Shown piece after piece: positions 25,962 through 36,821 of a stretch of 64,000 bases of DNA (positions within the stretch are counted from its first letter, which is position 1; every line of letters begins with the position of its first letter). Made by a program: the position numbers and the translations under genes. Origin of the DNA: Valencia hispanica (Eukaryota; Chordata; Actinopteri; Cyprinodontiformes; Valenciidae); assembly GCA_963556495.2 (NCBI GenBank), contig OY747716.1, positions 12,429,571-12,493,570 of the forward strand. The letters run 5' to 3'. The notes under the pieces are model-generated. The model was not told the DNA's origin and ran no database searches. It saw only the letters and a program-made list of their open reading frames with translations.

Positions 25962-26184
25962 GATGCTCAGGGGACGAGGTGTGAAAGTTCAGCTAGCTGA
26001 ACCTCTGCGTTTTGCTGCTTTGAAGCTTGAAAAGCGGCAAAAATGTGAAAAGTTAACGCGGCCAAAGCGCATTAAGCGCCGCTGAGACCCTGACGGGTCT
26101 ACCGCTGGGTCTACCATAGACTTATTAACATGTAATCCTGCTGCTTTGGGCGGTGTGAATGCGGCATCACAGCATTCTAAACAC

Positions 26185-26330
26185 TCCAACATGTTTCATA
26201 CTTTTGGGAGATCCAGTTTTATTACTAGAGCTAGTTGATCCACTAGAACCAGTCATACTTTTAACTTTACTACAAAAATGAATGTCATCATTAATGATTC
26301 CATTCAAATTCAAAAAAATAAACTTTTAGC
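26185..26330 (-). repeat. Inverted copy of the 21.6-kb repeat
   Basis: Read on the minus strand it matches 21600-21758: 'ggaatcattaatgatga', 'catttttgtagtaaa', 'ctagtaataaaactggat' and 'gtatgaaaca' occur in order with scattered changes. It has no coding content. Confidence 0.75.
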
Positions 26331-29263
26331 AGCGACATGTGTGCATGGTATTCCTCTATTTAAGGGTAACAGCCCCGTCACGAGCTGCCTAGTTTTAGCG
26401 AAGGGAAACGGTATGTGATTACTTCCTTACCCTTAAAAGCCTGTATAGAAATGACAGAAGGCCAGCTTCACTTTCCTGCTCACATACCATGTGGTAAAGA
26501 TACACTTCTTCATGTGAGATGTCACTTCGGATCTCTCCAGTAGTATCACCGCATGTTGGTTTACACTGACTTATACATTACACATTTTTTAACTAGGCTT
26601 ATTCAATGTCTCTATTTTGAGTTCAAATGTTTACAAAGCGAGCCGTTTCCTTAAAAACCTCGTATAATCTTACAGACAGTCTGAGTCCATAATGCGTGGG
26701 CAGAGTATGGTTAAATCATTTTCCAAATGACTTTATGGCTTCAGAGTTTCCTGACTGGGTAACATGGTGTTTGTTTGCTTGTGTATGTTTGCAAAAGGCC
26801 TGTACCTGTACTGTCATCTTCTGTAAAGTTTGAAGTAGGGTTGTCATTTTTTATAACCTTTTTGTATAAATATGTATTTTAAACAAAGACAGAAACTTGC
26901 TACATTCTGTGAATTATTTGAAATGATCAGTAATCCTGTCAATGTGGCAGTAAAGGAACATCAGTTATTAACACAAAGTGGAACATTTTCCCTGTATAGC
27001 AGATCTGGTCTGATCCAGTGAAGGTAACAGAAACATTTTCAAAAGGAATTATTCAATTTTGCAGATACCAGCTGTTTTAATTGGACCCATATTATAAATG
27101 TGGGTCAGGTAACGGGGAACAAAACTGTTAATAAATGTGTTGTGACAACATTGATGACCTAAACAGATACTTTATTTTATTTTATGTCAACATAAAGCAT
27201 TTCAGGTGTGCTTTGTATTATGTCCACTGCTGATTTTCAGAAGAAGCAACTCTGCTTTGCTGAATAGGATCACATCACATGAGCTAAAACCTACATTTAT
27301 ACATCAGGGCTGACACTAATGGCTTTCCCCCTCCAATTATTATACTGTTTGAGCTTTTAATTAGTTGAAAAATGGCAACTGTAACATTCCATTTAACATG
27401 CACTATAAAGGATTTTAAGAAATGCATGAAAATTTGTAAAATACAGTGGACCGTCTATATACAAATTAATTGGATTTAACAATCAGTTTGTCTCCATCTT
27501 GAAAATATGAATGTGGAAACATTTTGTTCCTGTTGAAAACAAAGAAAAATTCAAATGAGTTCCAACACTCCCACCCTAAGCAGCACTATGCTAAAATACA
27601 CAGTACTTTTCAACATAATAGAGCCCCAAATCTCAACTTTAAATTGGTGACATATGTAAATATTATGCCTTTTCTATGGGTAACATGCCTGCTTGACAGC
27701 ATGGACCAATGAGGATATTAAAACAAATTTTTGGATTTACAAGTTGTCCTAATGTCATGCAGTCCAAACAATGATGTGTACAGCATTTAATGAACAGAAC
27801 TAGAGCAACACGGACAAAACAGAACTTTCAAACTAGTGCAAACTCCAAAATCCATCCCCTATTATTACGGAAGCTCTGTACAAACCCCCCCCAACTATAG
27901 CTTGTTACTTGTGAGCCACCGTTGTTGTGCATTACTGCTGGTACTTAAATAATGGAAAAGGCAACTTTTTTTCCCATTGTCTTTTCTCTAAATCTGTGTT
28001 TATAGACATGAGGAAGGCCTTTGCTATGAGTCATTTCAACCATGTTTTCTTTCCTAATGCAGTAAATAATGCTGAGGGCTGGGGACAGCAAAACACTGAG
28101 AAATAGTATTACATATGAGAACAAACCATAGCTTTTTCTTTCATCATTTACACTCGAGATCAGTTTATTTAAAAGCCGTAGTATATTTTGGATTTTTAAA
28201 AAAAAACAATCTCATTCAGCTGATTTTGTCTGAAAGTATGTCGAAAATGTATCAACTAGATCCTTTTTAAAGGGCTACATAACCTGAGCTTAGGGCTTGC
28301 TAAAGCATGCTGTGTCACATACAGTATTTTTAGTGTTTTTAATAGAGGAGTACTGCTGTGTTAAAATGCCACAGATGCAGTTTTCTGTGACTGTTTTATT
28401 TAGCCGATGCAGAGGTTGTTTCCACCATCATCTTTGGACCTGTGGTCAGCTGCAACACACTGTCTCCTTTCTGCACAAACAAATATGTGCATGTCATTGA
28501 AATATTTTATAAAGTAAGTTGGATAGTCCAGTTGCCCTCTATTTAAAAGTCACACAAGAAAATATGACAGATTGTAGTGTCTGGAAATGACTATAAAGTT
28601 CTGTCTGAAAATAAACGTTTCCAGTCAGCATTTAACTCCAGATTACTATTTTAACATTGTTCTGACTGTTATTGCAGATGTGGCAGATGTTTGGATAAAT
28701 ATATTTATTCCATGTATCGACATACACATGTGGTCAGAAGGGGGCAGCATTGTGTCAGGGCTAGTCTTGAACCAACAGCTTCTGGTCAAATAAAAAAGCA
28801 AAGTACAAAAACAGGAGTTAGAGCTATGCAGATATTTTTCTATTGAAACTGAGGGGGAAAATATGTTTTTAATCAAGGATCCTTGTTATATTTCTTTGAT
28901 ATGGTGTTCTAAAAGATGAGTGGATGCCATGACCAGTAGCCATATGAGCTAACGTTGTATTTAGTTGTTCTTGTGTCTGCATAACACAGCATGGAGCAGT
29001 AACCGATTTAAAGATGAATTGTGACTATGACCATGATCTACACCCACATGACATGTTAAAGAGCTTATATCTTCAGTTGTAATACCCCACAATTTCCTTT
29101 GGGGGCTTGTTGTGGTAGGGATGCCTTGAAGCTGTGCTACCCTCTTTACCCAATAGGGGGCACTGTTTAGTTGTTTATGCTTATTGGAGATGGCTGGTTT
29201 TAATTAATAGACCACTACCTTGCTCCTCACGACTCTGGAGACCAGAGGTGCACAAGACCAGTT
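26331..29263. other. Intronic sequence with no recognised feature
   Basis: AT-rich, with only short chance ORFs. No exon, RNA gene or terminal-repeat element could be supported. Confidence 0.5.

Positions 29264-29300
<37 letters not shown>
29264..29300 (+). repeat. (TAA)n microsatellite
   Basis: About 12 uninterrupted ATA/TAA units. A 23-base poly-T tract lies further on at about 29861-29883. Confidence 0.95.
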
Positions 29301-30240
29301 TGTTTGTTGTTTTGCTTCTTTGGTTGAAATCATATTAATTTTTCTTTTATTTTGTTTTGTATAAAAAAAAATTTAATTACTCAAATACTTATACTTTTAG
29401 ATTATATTAAATAACTGATGGCATTGTCTTGAAAATACCTTATTATAATAATAACAATAATGATAATCATATGATTTCTATTTATTTTTTTGTTATACAG
29501 TCTATGGCTGTTACCAAACCTTTTATATCCCAGAGAAAAGAAGCAATAAAATAAATGACTGAAGAAGTCTAGGAGATGAGGAGGTAGAGATGGGTAAGAC
29601 TGACTAAACAACAGAGAAGAAAGAGCTCAGCTCATGATGTCTGTCCTTCGTCCGTGCCCTTGCTTTTAGGTTAAGTCTCAGCTCATCTTCCATCCGTACA
29701 ATCGTCGATCGATTCATCTATTCTGAGATCAGAAATCTGAACCTGCAGAGGAGAGGTCCACATTAGAGTAATTGTGTAGAAGTCAGCCAGAACAATGGAC
29801 ACATGAAACCAACATATAGCAATTCCATTAGGTCCTCCCTTTTAATGCAGCGCTGATGAGTTTTTTTTTTTTTTTTTTTTTTTCAATAACAACTTCTTGC
29901 ATAAGCAGTGGGACAGGGATGTGACATGCCATGGTAATGGGTTTTTAGTTATTTTTTATTATTAAATTACAATTTTTTTTTCAAAATAACGATAATAACA
30001 CTAGACATGCACTTTAACGTTCATAATATAGGAATCAAGTTTCACCTCCAGCACGACATAACTTGTAATATGTTTTCAGTGTCAAATTTGATTAGATTAC
30101 AGTAGAAAATGAGCATAAATAGGAAGTACGCATAGCCAAACATATAAATGGTAATGGTTAAGCCATGAGTGCAATATTAAAGGACAAAAAATCTGTGTCT
30201 TTGAAGCTCTTGATTTAAATGTTAGAGTGGAGACCAACTG
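29301..30240. other. Unassigned non-coding sequence
   Basis: Nothing supportable apart from the poly-T run near 29861 and 'attattattaaattac'-type simple sequence. Confidence 0.5.
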
Positions 30241-30245
30241 TCATA

Positions 30246-31192
30246 TTACATACACTATATCAGGGTTTTTCCTGGCTCAAATTGAGGCAGAGGTTGTACC
30301 ATCCTGACCATGCGGCAACACATGCATGTATTTTGTGCTTTCAACTGACTCACTTTTTTTCATGCAACATAGTTTTTAGTTAAGCGTTCTAATAAGAATA
30401 TGACAATTATCATGTTAAAGCATTCTTTTATTAAAACAATATACATACAAAAATACAATATTTATCTGGGGAGACGGGGAACATCATGACGCCGATAGCA
30501 CCATCTAGCGCCAACACTTCTTTTTCTGTAGTTGCTTCAGCTCTTCCCGGTGCACCGCCGCTGATAAAGCGCCCCCGTAGTGGCGCAACCCTGCAACTGC
30601 AGTTAAAATAACATCCATATAGCCGGGGGCAGAGCGATATCAGGCTGGGGCGGCACAAAATTAGCTAGAGGCAGCCACCACGCAAATTTGTACGTAGGAA
30701 AAACCCTGTATATGTCCAAAAGTATTGGTTCACTTGCCTTCACTTGAATATGAACTTTGACACCACCTTTTGCAGTTACAGCAGCTTCAGCTCAGCTGGG
30801 AAGGATGCCAATAAGGTGTAAAAGTGACCATTTTAGCATTCTTCCAGGAGAGCATTTTAAGGCCAGGCAATATTGTTGGACAAGAAGGCCTGGCTTGCGG
30901 TCCCTACTCTTAATTCATCCTCAAAGTGCTTTGTTGGGTTAAGGTCAAGGGTCTGTGCAGGCCAGTCAGGTTCCTCCACCCCAATCTTTTGCATTCATGT
31001 TTAACGGTGCTTTGTGCACCAGTGCACAGTCATGTTGGAGCGTAAAAGGGGGGTCTCCAAACTGTCAGGAGCATAAAATTGTCTGAAATGTCCTGTTATG
31101 CTGGACTATTGAGACTTACAGCATACATACAAACAGCATTTGACACTTTGCAATGCACTTAGTGATGTGAGGCTTGGATTAGGGCTGCATGA
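30246..31192 (-). mobile_element. Tc1-like transposon A, left half (3' end of transposase)
   Basis: Starting at TACACTATAT and resuming after a nested element with 'gtccaaaagtattggtt', this matches the terminus of a fish Tc1 family. Read on the minus strand it encodes fragments of the transposase C-terminus ('ctggcctgcacagaccctt' corresponds to the W-P-x-x-S-P-D-L-N-P region). An internal deletion near 31105 removes much of the catalytic region. It stops at 31192 where Tc1-B begins. The N-terminal half of the same element lies at 40486-40680, about 9.3 kb away. It is the outermost and oldest layer of the nest. Confidence 0.78.
30261..30708. mobile_element. Short TIR element inserted in the Tc1-A terminus
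   Basis: Perfect 13-bp terminal inverted repeats (CAGGGTTTTTCCT and AGGAAAAACCCTG) bound 448 bp. TATAT is duplicated at 30256-30260 and 30709-30713. With the insert removed, the Tc1 end reads on naturally. The termini look hAT-like, but the 5-bp duplication is shorter than the usual 8. It has no transposase; an antisense 75-residue ORF inside has no domain. Confidence 0.82.
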
Positions 31193-31194
31193 TA

Positions 31195-31538
31195 CAGAGG
31201 GGCAAAAAAGTGTTGGGCAGCCAGCCACCGATTGTGCAAGTTGTCCCTCTTAAAAAGATAAGAAGTCTGTAATTTTCATCATAGTTACACTTCAACTGTG
31301 AGAGACAGAATGTGAAAGAAATTCCAGAAAATCACCTTGTATGATTTTTTAACTTTTTTTTTATAAAGGTGCAGAAAATAAATATTTGCCGATAACAAAC
31401 GTTAATTTCAAGCCTTTTAAAAGTAACCTTGGTTGGCAGTGACAGAGGTCAAATGTTTCCTGTAGGTATTCACCAGGTTTGCCCAAACTGTAGCTGCTAT
31501 TTTTGCCCATTCTTCCATGCAGATCTTCTCTAGACCAG
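31195..31538 (-). mobile_element. Tc1-like transposon B, segment 1 (terminus and 3' UTR side)
   Basis: Inserted after a TA at 31193-31194. It begins CAGAGGGGCAAAAAAGTGTT, a known fish Tc1 terminus type, and continues with 'ccgattgtgcaagttg' and 'ttttcatcatagttacactt'. It is interrupted at 31538 by a GC-rich retroelement and resumes at 38964. Confidence 0.85.
31531..31538. repeat. Left target duplication of the GC-rich element
   Basis: TAGACCAG here pairs with TAGACCTG at 38964-38971 (7 of 8). Tc1-B sequence continues on both outer sides. Confidence 0.75.
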
Positions 31539-31875
31539 CTCTTCTCTATGGGAGCCCTCTGCCTCGGGAGCGGTGGTCTGCTGGGGCTGCCTGGGTGGTT
31601 TTCAGGTAGCGCTTGGGTGGAGGTGGGGGTCTCAGCCTTGCCTGCCTCGGCTGCTGCTGTTGATCTGCTGCTGCCGGTGCAATGGCTCCTTTGATGGCGT
31701 TTCCTTACCTTACCTGGCTCATCTCTACTCTGCTAGATGTCCATTTTAATGTTACTCTTCAGTGTGTGCAAATGGGGGTTGGGTTGGGGGCGGGTATAAA
31801 TGTGATCATGCTTTTTTTTTTTGCTGTGGGTTTTATTTCTTGATGTTATGGACATGGAGACGGAAAATTAAGGGG
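31539..31875 (+). mobile_element. GC-rich retroelement, 5' part
   Basis: The first 337 bases of a roughly 1.8-kb element that is split by the Gypsy insertion and continues at 37467. It is rich in GGG/CTG and contains 'ggcggtgtgg'-like GC tracts and a 'gttggggg' run, with no coding frame. See the 3' part for classification. Confidence 0.65.
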
Positions 31876-32507
31876 TGTCATGTTCCTGTCTAACCTCCGG
31901 ACCCACATGCAGAACCACACTCGGACCACAGAACAAAGTTAAGATGTTTTTATTAAAGAAACGAAAATGATCAGCTGGAAACAGCGGGGACTGCTGGGCG
32001 TCTGGATATGGAGAGATGAGGTTAGAGAAGGTCGTTGACGGATGGGAATTAACTGAATTCTTGAGAGCGGTGGTACTCACAGATCTGAGGCGATTTCCAA
32101 TTCCAGGGGAGATAAGTGAGATCTGCTGAGCGGAGTCAGAGGCTGCTGAGGTCCAGTGGAAGGTGACAAGGAGGAGGCGGCGTGGCTGAGAGCGGGCAGG
32201 CAGGTGGGAAAATGGAGACTGGCTGGATCAAGAGACTCCTCTGTAAGAACCTGGGAAACACAAAGAGCGCAGGGGATCACTGGAGATCACTGGGAACAAT
32301 CTCGGGAAAAATACCTGGAGGTCAGAGGCTTGGAGGTACCGGTAGGGCAACCATGGATGTTTGTCAGCCAGCTCCTTAAGAAGCCCAGGGACACAAAAGG
32401 CCTGATTGAAAACAGGTGAGTGTAATCAGCCCGTGCAGCAGCTCTTCACCACAGATCCTCCCTGCAACAGATGACTCACAGCAGACACACAAACACAGAA
32501 CCTCACA
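31876..32507 (-). repeat. 3' LTR of the Gypsy element (8 bp shorter)
   Basis: 632 bp, TG...CA. It lacks 8 bases present at 37301-37308 in the 5' LTR (junction at 32354/32355). Apart from that it differs from the other LTR at three bases. Confidence 0.96.
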
Positions 32508-32521
32508 TTACCCCCCCCTTA
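32508..32521 (-). other. Polypurine tract for plus-strand priming
   Basis: On the element's strand this reads AAGGGGGGGGTAA directly before the 3' LTR, the standard place and composition for the retrotransposon polypurine tract. Confidence 0.85.
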
Positions 32522-35500
32522 ACGGCCGCCACCTGGGGGCGAGGAAACACCAGCTGAACAAGAGACCTCAAAATCCCTAACCAACGAGCTATCTATGATA
32601 AAAGAACGAGGAACCCAGGAGCGGTCCTCAGGGCCGTACCCCTCCCATTCAACGAGGTATTGGAACCCCTGGCCTCGGCGGCGCTTGTCCAATATCCGCC
32701 GGACAGAATAAACCAGATGACCATCAACAATGCGGGGGGGTGGAGGGGGGTCGGGCTGCGGACAAAGGGAACTAGAGCGCACAGGTTTAACAAGGGAAAC
32801 ATTAAAAACAGGATGGATCCTCAAACTAGGGGGCAACCTCAGACGAACAGCAGAGGAACTCAGAACCTTCTCGATCTCATAGGGACCAATAAACCGGGGA
32901 GCCAACTTCTTGTTGAGGTTCTTCAAGCGTATGTCCCGTGTCGAGAGCCAAGCCTTCTGACCGGGAGTATACTGGAGAGCAGGGAGCCGCCTGCGATTGG
33001 CAAAGCGGGCATGTCTGTCAGAGGCACGATGGAGGGCGGCGACCGTGTCGGACCAGATCTTCTTACAGCGGGTAAGGTGCGAGCGAACAGAGGGGACAGC
33101 GGCCTGAAGCTGATCTGAGGGAAACAGAGGAGGTTGGTAACCCAGGGAGATCTAAAAAGGGGAGAGGCCAGTAGAGGAGGAAGCGTGGCTGTTGTGGGCA
33201 TACTCCACCCATGCAAGGTGTGTGCTCCATGAGGAAGGGTTGGACGAGCAAAGACAGCGGAGGGCAGTCTCAAGCTCTTGATTCATCCGCTCAGTCTGCC
33301 CATTGGTTTGGGGATGAAATCCCTAGCTGAGGGCCACTCTAGCACCCAAAACCCCACAAAAATCCTTCCAGACCGCCGAGGTAAACTGAGGGCCCCTATT
33401 GGACAGGATCTCCACGGGAAGGCCATGCAGCCGGAAAACATGCTTTACGAGAAGATGGGCCGTTTCCAGGGCGGTAGGAAGTCGTCTAAGCGGCACCAAA
33501 TGGCAGGCCTTGGAGAACCGGTCGACTATGGCCAAGATAACAGAAAAACCATTGGACACCGGTAACCCAGTAACAAAGTCCAAGGCCACATGTGACCAGG
33601 GGCGGGACGGAACTGCCAGAGGTTGGAGCAACCCATGTGGGGGTTGTGAGCGGGACTTGTTACGGGCACAGGTCTGGCAGGCCAAAACATAGTCCTTGAC
33701 ATCTCTGAAGAGGGTGGGCCACCAAATGGTCCGACGGAGAAGGGAAACTGTTCTACTGACCCCAGGATGGCAGGAGAATGGGGCAGAATGAGCCCATTGA
33801 ATCAGGTGAGAACGAACGGCGGAAGGCACAAAAGTGCGGTTCCTAGGGCCCGAGCCTGGATCGGGCTCGCGCTGCTGTGCCTCGTGAATCGCTTCCAGGA
33901 CGTCCCAGGTAACTGCACCCACAACACAGGAGGGAGGGAGGATGGTAGCAGGCGCCTTATCGTCCTCGGGGGAAAACTGTCTGGACAAGGCATCCGGTTT
34001 TGAGTTTTTAGAGCCAGGTCGATAGGAAATAATAAAATTAAAACGGGAAAAGAATAAGGACCACCTGGACTGCCGAGGGTTGAGCCGTTTGGCCTCCTGG
34101 AGGTAAGCCAGATTCTTATGATCTGTCCATACGATGATGGGATGTTGCGCCCCCTCCAGCCAATGGCGCCATTCCTCAAATGCCATCTTCACGGCCAACA
34201 GTTCTCGATCCCCTATGACATAGTTGCGCTCTGAGGGAGACAGACGTCGAGAAAAGAAAGCGCATGGATGTAGCTTGTCATCCTTTTCACTAACCTGGGA
34301 CATCACCGCTCCCACCCCTGAGTCGGATGCATCGACCTCCAAAATGAACTGCTTGGAGATCTCAGGCTGAGAGAGGATTGGGGCACTGATGAATTTCTCT
34401 TTTAACTTGTGGAACGCTTGACCTGCCTCGGGGGTCCAACGGAACGATCTTTTTGTGGATGTGAGCGCCGTAAGGGGTGCAGCGGTCTGGCTGAAATTTC
34501 GAATGAAGCGGCGGTAGAAGTTTGCAAACCCCAAGAATCTCTGGAGCTGCTTCCGGGATGATGGAGTCGGCCACTCAGCGACAGCTTGGATCTTCAGAGG
34601 ATCTGGCTTCACCTGCTCGCTCTCGATGATGTAGCCCTGAAATGAGACAGATGGCACATGGAATTCACACTTCTCCGCCTTCATAAAAAGGTGATTCTGA
34701 AGAAGCCTCTGTAGGACCAAACGGACATGTAGCTTGTGCTCTGGGAGAGAAGAGGAGAAAATGAGTATGTCGTCCAAATAAACAAACACAAACTGATTAA
34801 GGAAATCTCGGAGGATGTAATTAATTAATGCCTGGAAGACAGCTGGAGCGTTTGTCAAGCCAAAAGGCATAACTAAATATTCAAAATGTCCCAGCGGGGT
34901 CTTGAACGCTGTCTTCCACTCGTCCCCTTCTTTGATCCGGACCAGGTGATAAGCATTACGTAGATCCAGCTTAGTGAAGACTGTGGAACCCTGGAGTGGC
35001 TCAAAAGCAGACGTGAGTAGTGGTAGCGGATACTTGTTCTTGATGGTGATATTATTCAAACCCCGGTAGTCAATGCAGGACGTAAACTGCCATCTTTCTT
35101 GGCCACGAAGAAAAAACCTGCCCCCAGCGGGGATGTGGATCTTCGGATGATTCCTGCCGAAAGGGACTCATTGATGTATTTCTCCATACACTCATGCTCC
35201 GGACGGGACAGGTTATAGAGACGGCTGGAGGGTAAGGGAGCCCCAGGAAAAAGCTCTATGGCACAGTCATAAGGCCGGTGAGGAGGTAAAGACAGGGCCT
35301 TAGTCTTGCTAAAAACCTGCTGTAGGTCATGATACTCAGATGGTACCTTGGAGAGATCCGACGGTTCCTCCCGAGGGGAAGGGCTGGCAGAAGTATGGGA
35401 GGCCACTGCGGACCGTAAACAGGCTGATAGGCAGTGAAGACTCCATGATTCGATCCTGTCCTCTCTCCAGTTCAAATGAGGGTTGTGTTTCTCCAACCAG

Positions 35501-35994
35501 GGGTAACCCAGGACAATTGGGGACTGTGGAGACGGGAAAACAAAGAAGGTTATTTGTTCTCTGTGATTACCTGAACAGACGAGCTCCAAGGGTTCAGTCT
35601 GGTGAGTAATGGTTGGTAGCCCCCTTCCATCCAAGGAGTTCACTAGGATCCGAGCACACAGAGGCTTCAACTGGAGGCCAAGTTGTCTGGCGAGGCAAGA
35701 GTCAATCAGGTTCTGCTCACAACCGGAGTCCACTAAAGCTTGGGTCTGAAGAGATTCTGTAGAAAAAAGTAATTTCACCGGCAAAAACATGCGGGATTTC
35801 TTTCTAAGAGGTCCGTCCGCCTGTACTCCCGCATCTACTGGCGGACTACCCCTTTTGGGCGAGAAGGACAGGAAGCAATGAAGTGGCCTGCCTTCCCGCA
35901 ATATAGGCACGCCCGGGCTTCCATACGCCGCTGGCGCTCCTCGGGGGAAAGTCTGGCCCGACCTATCTGCATGGGTTCTTCTGGGGGTTGACAC
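32519..35994 (-). pseudogene. pol: Gypsy pol polyprotein, frameshifted and with two stops
   Basis: Read from 35994 leftwards. The protease has the D-S-G active site (A-L-V-D-S-G-C, near 35730). Reverse transcriptase starts near 35250, with [16 protein letters not shown] and catalytic Y-L-D-D near 34770. RNase H has E-V-D-A-S-D, D-R-E-L-L-A and T-D-H-K-N-L. Integrase has an H-H-C-C zinc region ending C-Q-T-C-A-R, a first catalytic Asp in A-L-D-F-V-T-G, and a C-terminal chromodomain (R-R-I-L-D-K then Y-L-V-E-W-E-G-Y, 32600-32700). Defects are a single-base loss near 35077 in the palm, TAG stops at 33323-33325 and 33152-33154, and Asn in place of the second integrase Asp (L-S-N-R-G-P-Q-F). The pol frame is -1 relative to gag, with overlap at 35835-35994. 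Confidence 0.93.
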
Positions 35995-36749
35995 AATGGG
36001 CTGGTTGGCTGGGTTGAGGACGACTGAAATTCGGAAAACAAACCCACAGAAGGGCGTTCATACCTGCGCTCACGGGCTCGCTCCTTTATGCGGTTGTCCA
36101 GTCTGATGGCTAGCGCTATAAGGTCCTCTAGCGTCCCGGGCTCGTCTTGGAAGGCCAAAAGGTCCTTTAATTGATCGTTCAGAGCATTTAGGAAGGCACC
36201 TTTGAGAGCCTGGGCGTTCCAGCCAGATGACGCGGCTAACGTGCGGAAACCGATGGCAAATTCAGCCACCGAATCGCGCCCTTGCCTTAGACTCCACAGC
36301 TTACGGGTGATTTCAGTCTCAGAGCTCTTGTAGCCAAAAGTCTGCTCAAAATCAGAGATAAAATCCTTAAACGAAGTATTCAGGATGGAGGAATGAGTAT
36401 ACTTAGATTCGGCCCAGCTGAGGGCTCGATCTCTGAGCAAGCCAATTATATAGGAAATCTTGGATGCGTCATCCACGAAGGAGCGAGGGGAACGACAAAA
36501 CACTAGGGAGCATTGCAGAAGGAACCCCCCACTCTTACCGACCTCCCCAGAGAAGTTTTCTGGGGTTGGGGAGGCGGCGTCTCGGAACTGGGGATGTGAA
36601 GGTGGGGTAGCTGGTGGATCAGCGGGCGCCCCGTCTAAGGGTGGCTGAACATGGGGCGACAGCTTCCGGTTGATCTCCTCCAAGACTCCGGATAACCGAT
36701 CCAAACGCTGGGAAGTATAGTTCTGTTGGTCACAAAGAGAATGTAGCAT
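35835..36749 (-). CDS. gag: Gypsy Gag (capsid and CCHC nucleocapsid), open
   Basis: The frame gives 304 residues from the first ATG. It has an N-terminal helical stretch ([15 protein letters not shown]), a retrotransposon capsid-like middle with [11 protein letters not shown] and [14 protein letters not shown], and a zinc knuckle [14 protein letters not shown] near the end. In the family it assembles the cytoplasmic particle and packages element RNA. The frame is open for 14 codons upstream of this ATG without another in-frame ATG, so the true start may be non-AUG or lost. Gag is the only intact protein of the element. Expression of pol would need a -1 shift in the overlap, perhaps at the CCAAAAGGGG tract near 35850. 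Confidence 0.9.
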   Translation of the reverse strand: MLHSLCDQQNYTSQRLDRLSGVLEEINRKLSPHVQPPLDGAPADPPATPPSHPQFRDAASPTPENFSGEVGKSGGFLLQCSLVFCRSPRSFVDDASKISYIIGLLRDRALSWAESKYTHSSILNTSFKDFISDFEQTFGYKSSETEITRKLWSLRQGRDSVAEFAIGFRTLAASSGWNAQALKGAFLNALNDQLKDLLAFQDEPGTLEDLIALAIRLDNRIKERARERRYERPSVGLFSEFQSSSTQPTSPLCQPPEEPMQIGRARLSPEERQRRMEARACLYCGKAGHFIASCPSRPKGVVRQ

Positions 36750-36809
36750 GGATTCATGTTTAACCAGAATCTGGCCAGGATCACGAGATGGTTATGCTGG
36801 GTCAGACTG

Positions 36810-36821
36810 GCCTGATGGTTC
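36810..36821 (-). other. Primer-binding site, predicted self-priming type
   Basis: No TGG-starting tRNA primer site follows the 5' LTR. Instead AACCATCAGGC (minus strand, 36820-36810) begins one base past the LTR edge. It is the exact complement of GCCTGATGGTT, read on the minus strand at 37305-37295 inside the 5' LTR. Tf1/sushi elements prime reverse transcription with the first 11 nt of their own mRNA, and the match here is 11 nt. Confidence 0.75.

Noticed and set aside
32923..33273. Minus-strand 116-residue frame inside pol
   Set aside because: Wrong frame; the real integrase frame runs through here and is interrupted only by two TAG codons.
35340..35609. Plus-strand frames inside the Gypsy element
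   Set aside because: Antisense shadows of gag/pol with no domain.
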